Of a stretch of 52,536 nt of DNA, positions 11,601 to 22,257 are shown piece after piece (positions within the stretch are counted from its first letter, which is position 1; each line of letters starts with the position of its first letter). Below the pieces are notes generated by a model. That model saw nothing but the letters and a program-made list of their open reading frames with translations. It did not search any database and was not told the origin of the DNA. A program made the position numbers and the translations under genes. This stretch comes from Parachlorella kessleri (Eukaryota; Chlorophyta; Trebouxiophyceae; Chlorellales; Chlorellaceae): positions 1 through 52,536 of the forward strand of contig BBXU01000635.1 in NCBI GenBank assembly GCA_001598975.1. The letters are read 5' to 3'.

Positions 11601-12097
11601 CATCTGAATCTTGGCCAGCATAGCGCAGCTCCACCACACTGCATGCAGCAAATTTAGCTCAGGTACTAGTCAGGCACGAGCCCAGAGAGAGGGTCGTTTG
11701 ACTTCACTGATAATAAAGCGAAGGTACACCACAAATCCATGTACGTTGCATGCCGCCTTGGCAAACATTTCCTTCATTTGGCAGGGCACAGACAGCTACT
11801 GCAGCTACTGGGTTATGTGAGGGCGCTTTCTTACTGGCGGCTACCCAGCGCTATTTGACCTTGGGAACCCAAACTATCTTGCCGGCAAGGGCCCTGGCAA
11901 ACATGAGAAGCAGAAAAACAGCAGTCCAAGGTATATTGCCTGTCGTAAAACTTGGCTGCGAAGTTCTCAGCGGGCAAGGAATAAGCATCCACGTGTAGAA
12001 GTGCCGCCATGGCTGGACGAGTCCCAACCTTAAGGGACTCTTCAGAAAACCTGCAACTGGAAAGAATGGACAAAGCTGCATTGCTTAGTGGCTCCAT
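8604..12097 (-). CDS. BTB/POZ-BACK domain protein, tandem copy 2
   Basis: Paralogue of the gene at 4690-7809. Exons (minus): 11940-12097, 11459-11638, 11035-11171, 10767-10858, 10282-10533, 9788-9833, 9248-9573 and 8604-9068; 551 residues. Exon lengths 137, 92, 46 and 326 are identical to copy 1, and every intron phase matches. The BTB part shows LARASEKFK, VLDIEEGQLEVYSHLLHNLH and GLYELVALLEVADKEM; the BACK part shows LAWLQHNTDQVSEEER and LLGHVRWGLVRPYIAA. An in-frame TAG precedes the first ATG (12097); an internal ATG aligned to the start of copy 1 gives a protein 29 residues shorter. Introns 1 and 5 begin GC (GCAATA and GCAAGT) where copy 1 has GT at both places. The adaptor function is inferred from the domains. 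Confidence 0.84.
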
Positions 12098-13203
12098 GGC
12101 AAGTTTGCAGCGACCATTCGCAGGCTCACCAGTCTAACAGGCATACACTGCACCAAATCGTCTGCTCTCCTGCACACCTTGTTTCTGGTGCTTCAACTTC
12201 TATGCACCTAGCGTCGTCTACTTCTAGAAAGTAAAGATGATGTATCGAACAAACGTCTGGAGCGATCAGAACGGGATTTAGGCATTTGCCTGCTGCGCGT
12301 GCCGTGCTCCCCAATATTCTGAAATCTGATTCTGAAGCCATATTGGAGCTCCCATGGCCATCCCATGCATGGTGGCTAGCATCGATAGCACCCGGCCATC
12401 CCTTGTACGCCGTGTCCACGCCACAGTTTTTGACATCCGTCTTTGCCACTATCTTCCTCTGATCTGGGCCTACTGGGTAAGATACTACTAAGAGGCATAC
12501 TGCTGCAGCAAGCTGTCGCTCACTCGGGTTTGCGGCTCCTGTGGCAGCTGTGGGCAGTGTCAAGGCTTGATCTCACAGTGCACATGGCTAGTACGAGGCG
12601 CAGCTTGCCCTGATGACAGCAGTGGGATGGTTCCCATGTTGACCAGCTTCATAAGCGCTCCCTTCAGCAAGCATCCTGCCGTCCCAGGTAACACGCACAG
12701 CAGTCACCTTGATCCATGTTGCCCAGCGTTGCCAAATGTTGTAGCTTGCAGTGCATATGGATAGCCTGCCTCAGCATGCTGCAAACCGCCAAGCGCAAGG
12801 TGGCGCGAGATCAAGCTGTGCTGGTCTCAGGTTGAAAAGCAGCGGCTTTACAAGTTGTACGGGAAAGTAAAAGCCTGCCTGGTGCTACAGGGTTCATAGC
12901 CAATACCTGAGAGTCATATACCTGTATTGGATATCCAAAGCACGCCTTGGATACTCAATGCCATGCACAACAGTGAGCTGCAAGACACGGTCAACAGGCT
13001 ACTCCCATCCCTTTAATAGCCATTTGCAGAGCGCGCCTACACCAGCGCTTCCCTCCCTATTCAAGAGCCGAAATCACAAACTGCTGCCCCACACAGTGAA
13101 ATTCTTGCTGTCACAGTTGTTTGCAACCCAACAAGGACAAAAAGCAAGCGGCCCTCCTTCCAACCCGCCGCCGGTCAAGTGTTGCTACTCCTCTGGTGCT
13201 GAC
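12098..13203. other. Intergenic DNA between BTB copy 2 and the COG0523 gene
   Basis: About 1.1 kb holding the promoter of BTB copy 2 and the 3' flank of the COG0523 gene. A 145-codon minus-strand frame (12126-12563) has no recognised domain and no splice partners. TTACA (minus TGTAA) occurs at 12849-12853, rather far from the COG0523 stop to be its poly(A) signal. Confidence 0.4.
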
Positions 13204-16200
13204 TTAGGCCTTCACCTTTTTTGCTGCCCGCAGCTCAGCCACCCCTGGGTGCAGTGGGTCTGGCGTGGAATAGTTGGTCTGGTATTGCTCCATCTCTGCA
13301 GCGCAGTAGACCACCATCCAAACATCACTTGGATGCTGGCACATGGCAGAGGTCACTCTCGCGCCAACCTGTCCTTCAGGACTTCATACCCTACTAAGGT
13401 GACACACCGAGCACTGGCTAAGCAAGGCCACCCTACCACTGGACCCACCAGCGCCACTGACATAGACACCCTGTTGCCAGCCAACCCCACCCTCTGCAAG
13501 GACACCAACAACAACATTGCTCAGTGTCACCACCCACCCGAGTCAGTGAGCAGCGCCGAGTCTAGCTGCGACTCAATGGCCGCCCGGTCCATGCCGGCAC
13601 CAATAAACACAATCTCCTGGCGCCTGTCGCCGTAATCGGATGAGAGGTCAAAGTCCGCCAGGATGACGTCACGCTGCAGCAGGAGACAAGACCAGGAGCA
13701 GGACCTTGGCTGGCTGCTTGCCTCCATGCAAGGAGGTGAGGACGCTAGCAAATCGGAAATACACCTGAATGCAACTGAAGGCGGAGTGAGGGTGGGGAGG
13801 CGATGCGCTTCCATAGGGAACCGCATATGTTCATGGGTGCATCGCCTCCTTGCTGCCATGAGGTTTGCAGTTGGTGTAGCTTTGGGCAAACACTATAAGG
13901 TGTTCACTGCGAGTTGGGAGCCACGGCCAGGCATGCTAGGCATGGCGCCCACTGCCGCAAGGCACCTTCCGGGGGGGAAGGGAACCAAGCACAGGCACTG
14001 CAGCGCATGATCCCCCAACGCACACACCTGGGCTGGGTGGTCGGGCCAGTCCTCATCCTTGACGGCTGTCCACCTGCATCGAGCCAGGCACGGTATGCGC
14101 GACATTGTTATACCCTTGCCCCGCTGCCACATGGTAAATACGATGCTACTGCCGCAGTCCATGTGGCCTCAGCCTACGACACCAGCGGTTTCTCAGACAA
14201 CCCAGCACGAAGTGCGGCTTGCCGCTGTTGTTGCGTCACCACATCCCTGCAGCCTTCCTTCGGAGTGGCATGTGTTTTGACAGCCGAAGCAGGCAGGTCT
14301 GTCCTGGCGTCAATTTCATCACCCATCCAGGGGCAACTCTCTTCCAAGCTCGTGTCCACGAGCCCAGAGGGCCAGGTGCACCCTTCTCAATGAGAGGGTA
14401 TCACAAGCTTACCACTCTCCCTCGTCGCGGATCTCGAAGTGCTGCCCCGCGTGGCTCCAGTAGAAGGCGGTGGTGTGGCTGTTGGCGATCCACATGAAGC
14501 CCTTGGAGCGCAGCACCGTCTTGATGGGGGACGCGCCTGCAGCACACAGCCAGCACCAAGCCCAGTTGCCAGCCTGGGCACCAGGCCTTGATAGATAGCC
14601 GACAGAAACATCCTATGAAGCCCTTCCATACTATGATACGGCGGATTGCACCCCTTAAAACGCCAGGGTCCTGTCGCATCGCAGTAAGGGAGGGGATATC
14701 TAAGCACACAGGCCACCTACCTTCCTCGGGCGCCTCGTAGCCGATGGCCTTGTTGTGCGAGACCGGCATCCATTTCAGCACCAGGTCCTTAAGCCTGCAC
14801 ACACACAAAAAGCCTGTCGCGCGTTGTATGCGTCTGACTTGGGTTGTGATGCACGGCATGGCCATCCAGCCATACACCCAACCATGAGACCCGGCCACTG
14901 AGCGCTATGCACTAGATGGCTCAGAAAGCCAGTGCCAGCCGGGATGCCGCCTGGCGTCATGACGCAAAGCCGCCCACCTTTGGGGATGGAATGGCCGCCG
15001 CCGCGCGTACACAAAGCTGATGATGCCGAACCGCTTTGCCGCGGTCGTGGCCTGCCGCTCGGCGTGGGTGTGCTTGTGCTCCTTGCTGCTGCAGGGAGCA
15101 AGAAAACCTTGCCCTTGCTGCGGTTCTTCGGGCTTTCACGCAAATCACATGCAACATGGGGTGGCATGGTGCTGCAAGACCCCTACACCGCCGGCAGGCC
15201 GCCTGCCACAAAACAAAACGAGCAGGGCGCCGCTATGCCACACTTACCCATGCCCATGGCTGTCGTGGTTATGGTCGTGCCCTTCCTCCTTGCAGGCCTT
15301 GCAGTCCTCACTGCAAGAGCAAGGGGATAGGGCAGTCCTTGTCAGCCCCATGTGTGCCGCCACGTCAGCATGGCTCCCTTCCAATGCAGTAGCCACCTTA
15401 AAAAGTGAGCTAGCTCAAGACGTATTACCATCAGGCAGCCACTCCGCACATACCCCAGGGGCCACCGCAATTCAATGGTGATTGCTGACGGCCATAGCTC
15501 CAGCAAACCACACTCCATAATGTAATCAGCTTTTCCCCGCCCAAAACCTTGGGAGCTGTTCTCCAGGACCATTTCACCACACTCCATTTCGTCTCGAGGT
15601 CTCATGCAGCCCCCACAGCTGCACATCACAGTGCCGCATTGGACCACATCATTGATCACCTGTGATCATGATCATGACCGTGTTTGTGATCGCTATCCTC
15701 GTGGTGGTGGAGCTCGTGCGGCTGCCCGTCCTTGCAGGCCTGGCAGTCGCTGTGCTTGTGCTCGTGGCTTTCGTGGTCATGCTTGTGCTCGTGGTTGTGG
15801 TCATGCTTGTGCTCATGATCGTGTGGTTGGTCCTGCAATGCAGCAAGTCACTAGCAACCACCTGATGCTTGGCTGCAGCAGCACAGCAAAACACGGTCAT
15901 GAAGCCCCAGACACAGTCGGAATCTAGCCTGCCAAGCACCACCTTGCAACAAGGTTCTTATGCTTTGCTTTGCCACCTAGAGAAGTAAAAAAAAAGCACG
16001 TCCCCCGCAATGCCACCTAGAGAAGACGAGGACAAGCACGTCCCGGCGAATGCCACTGGTAATAAAACCAAGCAATCCCACCTGCTCCTTGCTTTCCCCG
16101 CCTGCTGCGCCTGCTGCTGCTGCTGCCTCCTCTTCCTCTTCCAGGCTCTTGGCTGCCGCCACCGCCCCCCTGTGCTGGCCCTCGGTGTTCAGCCGGGCCA

Positions 16201-19025
16201 CCAGGCCTTGGGCGCCGGCGCCAAACACCTTCTCGATGGGGATGGCGCCGTGCTCGCAGCGGATGATCTGCATGGAAGCAGCCGGCCTGACATGGAAGGG
16301 TATGCTGCTGTGCACCGCAGCGGTCTCCAGAGCTGGACCCTGCTGCGACACTCTGCTCACATGGAGCTGCCCGCTTTCATAGTGCGCGGTTGTGGCATCC
16401 AACAGCAGCAGGAGTTCTACCACCCTCAGGGTTACATACCAATGCCGAGGGAGGCAGCAACCTTCCCTGGAGTCTGCTCCCCCGCCAACAAGACACTCGA
16501 GTCTCTCCTGCCTTCAGAGACTTGTTCGCTGTACTAAGTTGTTGAGGAACCTTCAACAGTGTACTGAGCGACTATACAAGCATTAGCTGCCAGCCACGCC
16601 ACGGAGGGTGCCGGCAAGTACGTCAGCAGTGGCACCCCAGGTACTGTAAACCCCTTCCCACCTGCCCTCACTTTTATGACCCCTTCCAACCCCAGCCAGC
16701 TGGGGTTAGGAACATGCTGCTACCCTTCGCACTGTGGGCAGCAATGATTAGAAAGGATACAGAGGCAAAGGAATATTCAACCCCGCCCGCCTCACCTGCG
16801 ACAGCGGGTTGAGTGACTCCACGATGGCTGCCAGCGACTCTACCGTGGGCGGCTGCATCATGTCGATCTTGTTAAGGACGACAAAGTCGGCGCACCTGCG
16901 GAATACCATTCACAGGCGGAGAGACAGTGAGAGTAGCGTATGGGGCTACCTCACGCCGACTCGCAGTACAGTGTGTTCAAGCTCTCCCTTCCACATAATC
17001 CTTGCAAGCTTAGCTGCCCCAACAGCGCCACGGCTTGCTACCTCACTCCCTACTGACAGCACTACCAGCAAGGCCGCCAACACCTCCCACCCTCCAACTG
17101 CCCTACAGAACAAGTCCTTACCCGGCCCCGCGGCCCTTACGACCGGCCAAAGCTAACCCTGACTCACTCTATCTGCTCTACAGCAGGTCCATGCGCCCCT
17201 TTTCAACCAACCTGACCTAACCCTGACTCACTCTATCTGCTCCATAGCAGGTCCATGCGCCCCTTTTGAACCAACCTGACCTAACCCTGACTCACTCTAT
17301 CTGCTCCACCAGCAGGTCAACCACCGGCCTGAGCCCGCCCCCATCCCCCAGGTCTGGCCGCATCGCCAGCGGCTGCCGGGAGGAGTAGTCGGTGATGAAG
17401 GTATGCGAGTCCACCTGCACAAGCCCTCAGACAATAGTTCAGGTATCTAGTTGTAGATCCCAGCAGCGTGCCTTGCCAAGGTTGGGAGGAGGGCCTTACT
17501 GCTGGTAGCCACATGCCTTCCCTGACAGGCCTCAAGCACGGGACAGCCCCATAGACAGCAACTCACAAAATGCTTTGCACTGTCCATATACAAATAAATA
17601 AATAAATAAATAAATAAATACGCCCAGGCCTCAAGGGTTGCACTGTCCACCTACACACCAGTCCGCGCAATCCAGGGGACCTTGCAAGCACACAATGTAA
17701 ATAATATGCAAGAGACTCTCGGCCACCAGGCACCACGCACCACTGTAACCAGGGTGTCAAGGTAGATACGGTTCATGACTGGGTTGCCGATGGCGATGGC
17801 CTCATTGAAAGCATCGCGGATGTTCTGAGGCTCAGCTACCCCAGAGTTCTCCAAGATGATCCTGCACACCAGGACAATCAGAGAAGAGCATATAACCCAA
17901 AGAAGGCTCCCCCCAAAGAATGACCCACGCACACAGGGCATCCTGCTAACAACGGCACACCGCCTTGTGCCACCACCTCCCATTTGGCGGCACTCCTCCA
18001 CAGTTCAGCTTTGCACCTTGCCTGTCAAAGCTGGAGCCGCGCTTGTCTGACAGCGTGATCAGGCTCTCGAAGGAAGCAAACAGTTCATCCTGGATGTTGC
18101 AGCCTGCAGCCCACAAGCAAAGGTGACACATGCTGCAGGCAGGCTTCCTGCCTTGCATACCGTGCTGTCCCAGTGGCGAGTCTTCATTCAGCAATTGCTT
18201 CCCTCATTGCTTTGAGGGTGCAGAACACGCGGAGCCTGCATCATGAAGCCAATATTTCGCTGCTCCAGGCATGGCACTACCCAGCTCCCCTACATCCTGC
18301 CCACCGTCCGAGCGAACACTTGCAGATTCGGCGCCCTAGCCTGAAGCAGCTATCCCCCCATGAAGCCTTTGGGCCAGCACTCACAGGCGCAGCCATTGGC
18401 AAGCTCTATGGTGTCGGCCAAGTCTGTCGTGCTGGCGGGCGTGTCACTGTCGGCCTTGTTTCGATCATTGCGGATCAGCTTTCTGCAAGACAGGAAAACA
18501 CCGCTGCCCCACTCACACCCCAGGTGTCAGTATTTGTACGAGCCTGACCAGCGCTGGCTGTCCTTGCAACCTGGCCAGCTGCTTAGCAGGCAGCCCAGCA
18601 GTGGTCTCAAACAGTGCAGTCCCGGGCTGTTGATACCCCAACTGCACAACTCACGCGTCTATGTTGACTGCAGCCACGTCGTTCACTATGCAACCAATCT
18701 TAAGGGTGGCATTTTGCAGCACATAGCGGAGGAGCGTGGTTTTCCCTGCAGGGCACAAAGTGGGGAGGTGTCCTGCAACTGTTGTAGGATCAGTCCAGCA
18801 ACCCAGGCCTCGGCGTCACACAGGATCGGGAGGTGATGAAACCTGAGTAAAGAACACCCCTGCTAATTGCAGGCACACGCAAGGCGCAGGATCAACATGC
18901 TGGGACGCGGACACACATGCACAGTATCAACCGAGATGTTGACAGTGACACTAGCACTCTGGTTCACCTGCTCCCAAAAACCCAGACAGCATGGTCACAG
19001 GAACTGGCTTGACCTCCGAACCCAT
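13204..19025 (-). CDS. ZNG1: COG0523/CobW-family metallochaperone GTPase, ZNG1 (CBWD)-like, with His/Cys-rich metal loop
   Basis: G3E-family GTPase thought to deliver zinc to client enzymes. Sixteen exons (minus): 18968-19025, 18655-18745, 18385-18482, 18022-18103, 17741-17861, 17296-17414, 16796-16895, 16082-16267, 15660-15832, 15248-15310, 14978-15088, 14721-14794, 14413-14536, 14028-14073, 13538-13673 and 13204-13295; 557 residues, phase kept throughout. Walker A GFLGAGKTT (15-23) is split by intron 1. The CxCC metal motif C81-A-C83-C84 follows ELANG; then LENSGVAEP and NKID. Exons 9-10 encode a His-rich loop (HDHEHKHDHNHEHKHDH) with two CxxC modules (DCQACK, DCKACK). The CobW C-terminal domain follows (FGIISFVYARRRPFHP, GDRRQEIVFIG, LLTDSEM). 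Intron 4 starts GCAAGG. At 557 residues it is longer than typical animal members, because of the metal loop and an Ala/Glu-rich segment. Family very sure; client unknown. Confidence 0.92.
15248..15832 (-). other. Two exons encoding the His/Cys metal-binding loop of the COG0523 protein
   Basis: Exon 9 (15660-15832) encodes alternating His-Asp/Glu-His-Lys runs, then SDCQACKDG and a second His cluster ending HDHDH. Exon 10 (15248-15310) encodes SEDCKACKEEGHDHNHDSHG. Both place an acidic residue, Cys-x-Ala-Cys and Lys before a His cluster, suggesting duplication of one module. Family knowledge: such loops bind Zn or Ni. That each CxxC helps bind metal is inference. Confidence 0.8.
17153..17312. 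repeat. 64-bp tandem repeat spanning the exon 6/intron 6 border of the COG0523 gene
   Basis: Unit starts CTAACCCTGACTCACTCTAT. Copies are 17153-17216 and 17217-17280 (three differences), plus a partial third from 17281 that contains the real end of exon 6 (17296) and its GTGAGT donor. On the coding strand both intronic copies keep GATAGA|GTGAGT, so the splice donor has been duplicated twice within the intron. Confidence 0.9.
17592..17620. repeat. (AAAT)n microsatellite
   Basis: About seven AAAT units in the intron between exons 5 and 6 of the COG0523 gene. Confidence 0.95.
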
Positions 19026-20721
19026 CTTGACTCTAGTGCAAAAAAGCAACGTTTGCAACAATTCTGTGGACGTTCAGGTGTACGGGAGTTGGTTTATAGC
19101 GAACATGCTTTGAAGAGCTGGAGTAGTTTTTCTAACACCAATTTTACGATGGAAAATGCAAGATGCACCAATTTGCCAAGGTGGAGGGGTTTTCCAGTCC
19201 AGGGGAACAGGAACCCTATACCAAGTGCGCTAATATAACGGCTTGACCGTCACTGCAGGGCTGGCCTCAGCATGCGACTATGGGCTTACCTGTCGTAAGG
19301 GTGTGCATATCACGACAGGTTATTGTTTTTCCTTGTGTCACAGTGGTGGGTGTGCTCGGCTCCTAACTAGCATGTGCCACACCCTGCAGCCCACAGGGTC
19401 ATGTTTGCCAGCTACCCAGCTACGCCAGCTACCAAGGTGTAGGCATTGCACCGTCCTGGTACTGCCCTTGCCCCACGATGATGGCTGCCAGTGTAGTGGC
19501 ATGTGGGCATGGGGGTCAGTAGCCCAGTCAGTCAGTCAGTCAGTCAGCTGTTTCTGCACAGCACAAGGGTGTCCCTGCCCTGTTGCCAGGCTTGGTGACA
19601 GTCTCTCAGTCAGTGGCAGTGGCTAGTGGCGGCCAGGCAGGTGACAGTGCATGCCTCCCCCACCCAACAGATGTAGCCGCATTGCACAGGGCGTAGTAGG
19701 AGCACAGGTTGTCCGCCATGCCCAAGGTTTTGTCCAGGGCATGCAGGGTGTCACACCTCCACCTTGTAGACCACCCTCTGCAGCCAAGCACGGTGAGCAC
19801 GATTCAACTATTAGGTGCTGAAAGCTTGGGGCAGGGCGGTGCGCTCCGAAAAGTGCTTTTCCGGCAGCCAAGAAGTCTGTACCAGTGGCAACAAAAGGGG
19901 ATGCCAAGGAAGTGCGCAGGGGGCTGAGGAACCCCGGCAGAGGGGCCCTTTGTCAGCAGATCTGGTGGACACTATTCACGGCAAAATGAATGGACGCAGC
20001 TGCAGCCCACCCATGCATCCATGGCAGGGATTGCTGCCTACAATAGGTACAACCGACCAGGAAACACTCGCCTTGCCGACAGTGAAGGCCACAGGAACAA
20101 TGCTGCCTTTGGCTCCAGCAGCCAAGCTTTAGCTTCAGAGTGGTGGTGCTGTCAGCCAGACCCTGAGGGTCTCCACGGCGTTGGTGGCTGCCAGTCAGCC
20201 GGCTGCACACAAACTCAGCAGCACAAGAACACAGGTAAGCTGGAGGCTTCATGCAGTGCAAAGGACCAGGAAGTGCATGCATGCCACCAAGACATGCCGA
20301 CCCAAGGCACACACGTCACCCTGGGGCACACACAGAAGTGCAGCAAGGATGCCTGGCCCGTTGGAGTTGTGCACACTTTGGACACCGGGGAGTGCTCAGA
20401 CAGCTGCACACCATGTGGCAAGCACTGCAAGCAAGGAGCAAACACACCGGGGAGTGACAATCAAACCACCGGCTTAGCCTGGCAGGTACTGAAGCCCAAA
20501 CTGGGGAAAGACATGCCATAGGGGAGTGTATGTTGTCGGGCGCTCCGTCACGATAGTGCCTCACCTACTCTAAATACCAACCTACATGATGTTATCAAAG
20601 ATCAACTTGCCATCCACTCATTCATTGCTCTCGTCCAAGGTTTCTTTCCGCAGCACGCTTGGCATCACGGGCACTTTGGCAAATCGGACGGGAGGGATGC
20701 AACGCTTCATATGCGCTCGGT
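19026..20721. other. Divergent intergenic region between the COG0523 and SGF11-like genes
   Basis: 1.7 kb with both upstream regions. It holds a (CAGT)n run at 19525-19547. A minus-strand patch at about 19660-19770 reads TLHALDKTLGMADNLCSYYA and onward without stops and looks protein-like, with another frame up to 19907. I cannot identify it or connect it in phase, so it is not called as a gene. Nothing else is supported. Confidence 0.4.
19525..19547. repeat. (CAGT)n microsatellite
   Basis: More than five consecutive CAGT units in intergenic DNA. Confidence 0.9.
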
Positions 20722-21662
20722 ATGGCTTTGGTGAAGCCTAAGGACTTGCAGCACGAGCAGGCGGCCTTGAACAAGCGACTGAAATACGTGCAGGAATTGA
20801 AGGAAAGCTTACAGCAGGAGGACCGCGTGGCATATCAGACGGTGGCAGCTTATACATCCATAGTCGACGGTGCGTGGGGTCACAGGGGTCTTTCAAGCTC
20901 GCATGTGCTACATGGCGACTCCTGGCAAGGTTTACTTGTTGCAGACCTCATCAACGAGGTGGCTCTCGAAGTGCACAGGGCAATCAAAACAGGGGCGGTA
21001 AGTTTGGGCTTGGTGATCGACACATCTGTGCCCTTGCCTAGCCTATCGGGCAGGCTTGGCATCAACGAGTAGGAGGTAAGCAACCTTGCAGGCCGAGGTG
21101 CTGTCCAGGTCATACACTTGCTGCAGGACGACCTGTTGGATGTAGCGGAGCGGCAGCAGCACAGCCAGCTGGCAGCACCTCCCCCCCACCCAACGCCCAG
21201 CGGCAGAGGCCTGGTAGATGTCTTTGGCAACCAGGTGCCACCCATAGCGCTAGACCAAGTCTCGTGCCCCAACTGTGGGAGGAAGGTGGCTGCGGGCAGG
21301 TGTGCAGGTTTGACCAGCCGCACAACAATGCTGGACTTACTGATAAGCTGGCGCATAATGCTTTTGTGAGGGGACCCCTGCAAGCGTCAAGGGCCAGCTA
21401 CCTGTACTATGGCCTATGGGTACAGCTGCACAACACGGGAGAGGGGTTTTGTGTAAGTCTTGGAAAGACTGTGGCGGGGTCAGGGCTAGGGACAGCGGTC
21501 CGTGCCAACCCCAGTGCACAACACAGGCTCTCCAAACTCAGTAAGTTTTTAACCCCCTGCTGCTGCTGGTGCAGGTTTGCGCCGCACCTGGAGAAGTGTA
21601 TGGGGCGCGGGAGGCAGGCTAGCAGAAATGCGCAACGGCGCCTGTCAACGATGGAGATGTAG
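20722..21662 (+). CDS. SGF11: SAGA deubiquitinase-module subunit, Sgf11/ATXN7L3-like
   Basis: Small chromatin protein of the SAGA histone H2B deubiquitination module. Exons: 20722-20869, 20945-20997, 21127-21299 and 21575-21662; 153 residues, phases consistent, stop TAG. The start is the first ATG in the frame after a possible non-ATG extension. Residues ~1-50 are a charged helix. DLINEVALEVHRAIKTG matches the Sgf11 helix that joins the module. GRGLVDVFGNQ precedes a C2HC zinc finger with C114, C117, H129 and C133 (CPNCGRKV ... RFAPHLEKC), followed by the basic tail MGRGRQASRNAQRR typical of the family. A Pro/Gln-rich linker (75-93) replaces the region between helix and finger. Family knowledge: the finger contacts nucleosomal DNA or histone and activates the Ubp8/USP22 protease. 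Confidence 0.88.
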
Positions 21663-22257
21663 TGACCAGGTTTGGGACTGGTGTGCTCTGCCGCAGAGCA
21701 CAGGAAGAGGTTTGAGTTAGAAGCTGCCTCGTGAATCTGCCGGGTGTGGCATTCTGTAGGCAGCTCTCGGAGTCATAGCCGGAGGCATGTATCTCGTCAG
21801 ATGGTGCCTCAGACCTTGGCAATGCACATTGCTATAGTATGCAGTGCTGCTAAGCTGCTGTTAAGTTGATCGTTGCTCGTGTGGAGCTAATAAGCCGCCC
21901 AGTGTTGCGATTGTTGACCTCGCTACTAGCCTAGTAGGGCGCCCTTCTTATTGCTGGCACGCCTTTCCTTGCATGTGTTAGACTGGCAGTGACACGCTCA
22001 AGGCTCTTCACTACTTGCCTGACTCCCTCGGTTTCGGCATTTGTCTATTGATCTTTAACAGGGCAGCGAGGGGTGTGCAAATGCAATCTTGACATGTAAC
22101 TGAAACACCACGAGTACCAAACAGGAGCGCAGGTAGCAGGAGGAGCGCATTTGAGCGAAGGGAGACCAACGGTACGCATCAAGTTCAGGCACCTTAACCT
22201 GTCTACGCAGACCTTTTACAATTTAAGGATCTCTGGGGCTCCCCTATAGACATGCCA
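21663..22257. other. Intergenic DNA between convergent SGF11-like and NIPA-like genes
   Basis: About 0.6 kb of 3' flank for both genes. No open frame of interest. A TTACA at 22216 (TGTAA on minus) is the only signal recognised. Confidence 0.5.
22216..22220 (-). terminator. Probable TGTAA poly(A) signal of the NIPA-like gene
   Basis: TTACA on the plus strand, TGTAA on the minus strand, about 38 nt past the stop at 22258. TGTAA is the usual green-algal poly(A) signal; the position fits. Confidence 0.5.

Noticed and set aside
12126..12563. 145-codon minus-strand ORF upstream of BTB copy 2
   Set aside because: No domain, no family resemblance and no splice partners; composition like random frames.
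13527..13537. Stop at 13527 as the end of the COG0523 gene
   Set aside because: It lies just past a GTGGGT donor. Splicing to 13295 keeps frame and gives LLTDSEM with a DPLHP segment, matching the family C-terminus better.
15656..15865. Plus-strand hydrophobic Val/Leu-rich ORF
   Set aside because: Antisense of the His-rich metal-loop exon; His codons read backwards as Val/Met give a false membrane segment.
20659..20721. Upstream extension of the SGF11-like frame
   Set aside because: The extension starts with TTG rather than ATG; the first in-frame ATG is at 20722 and gives a family-like N-terminus.
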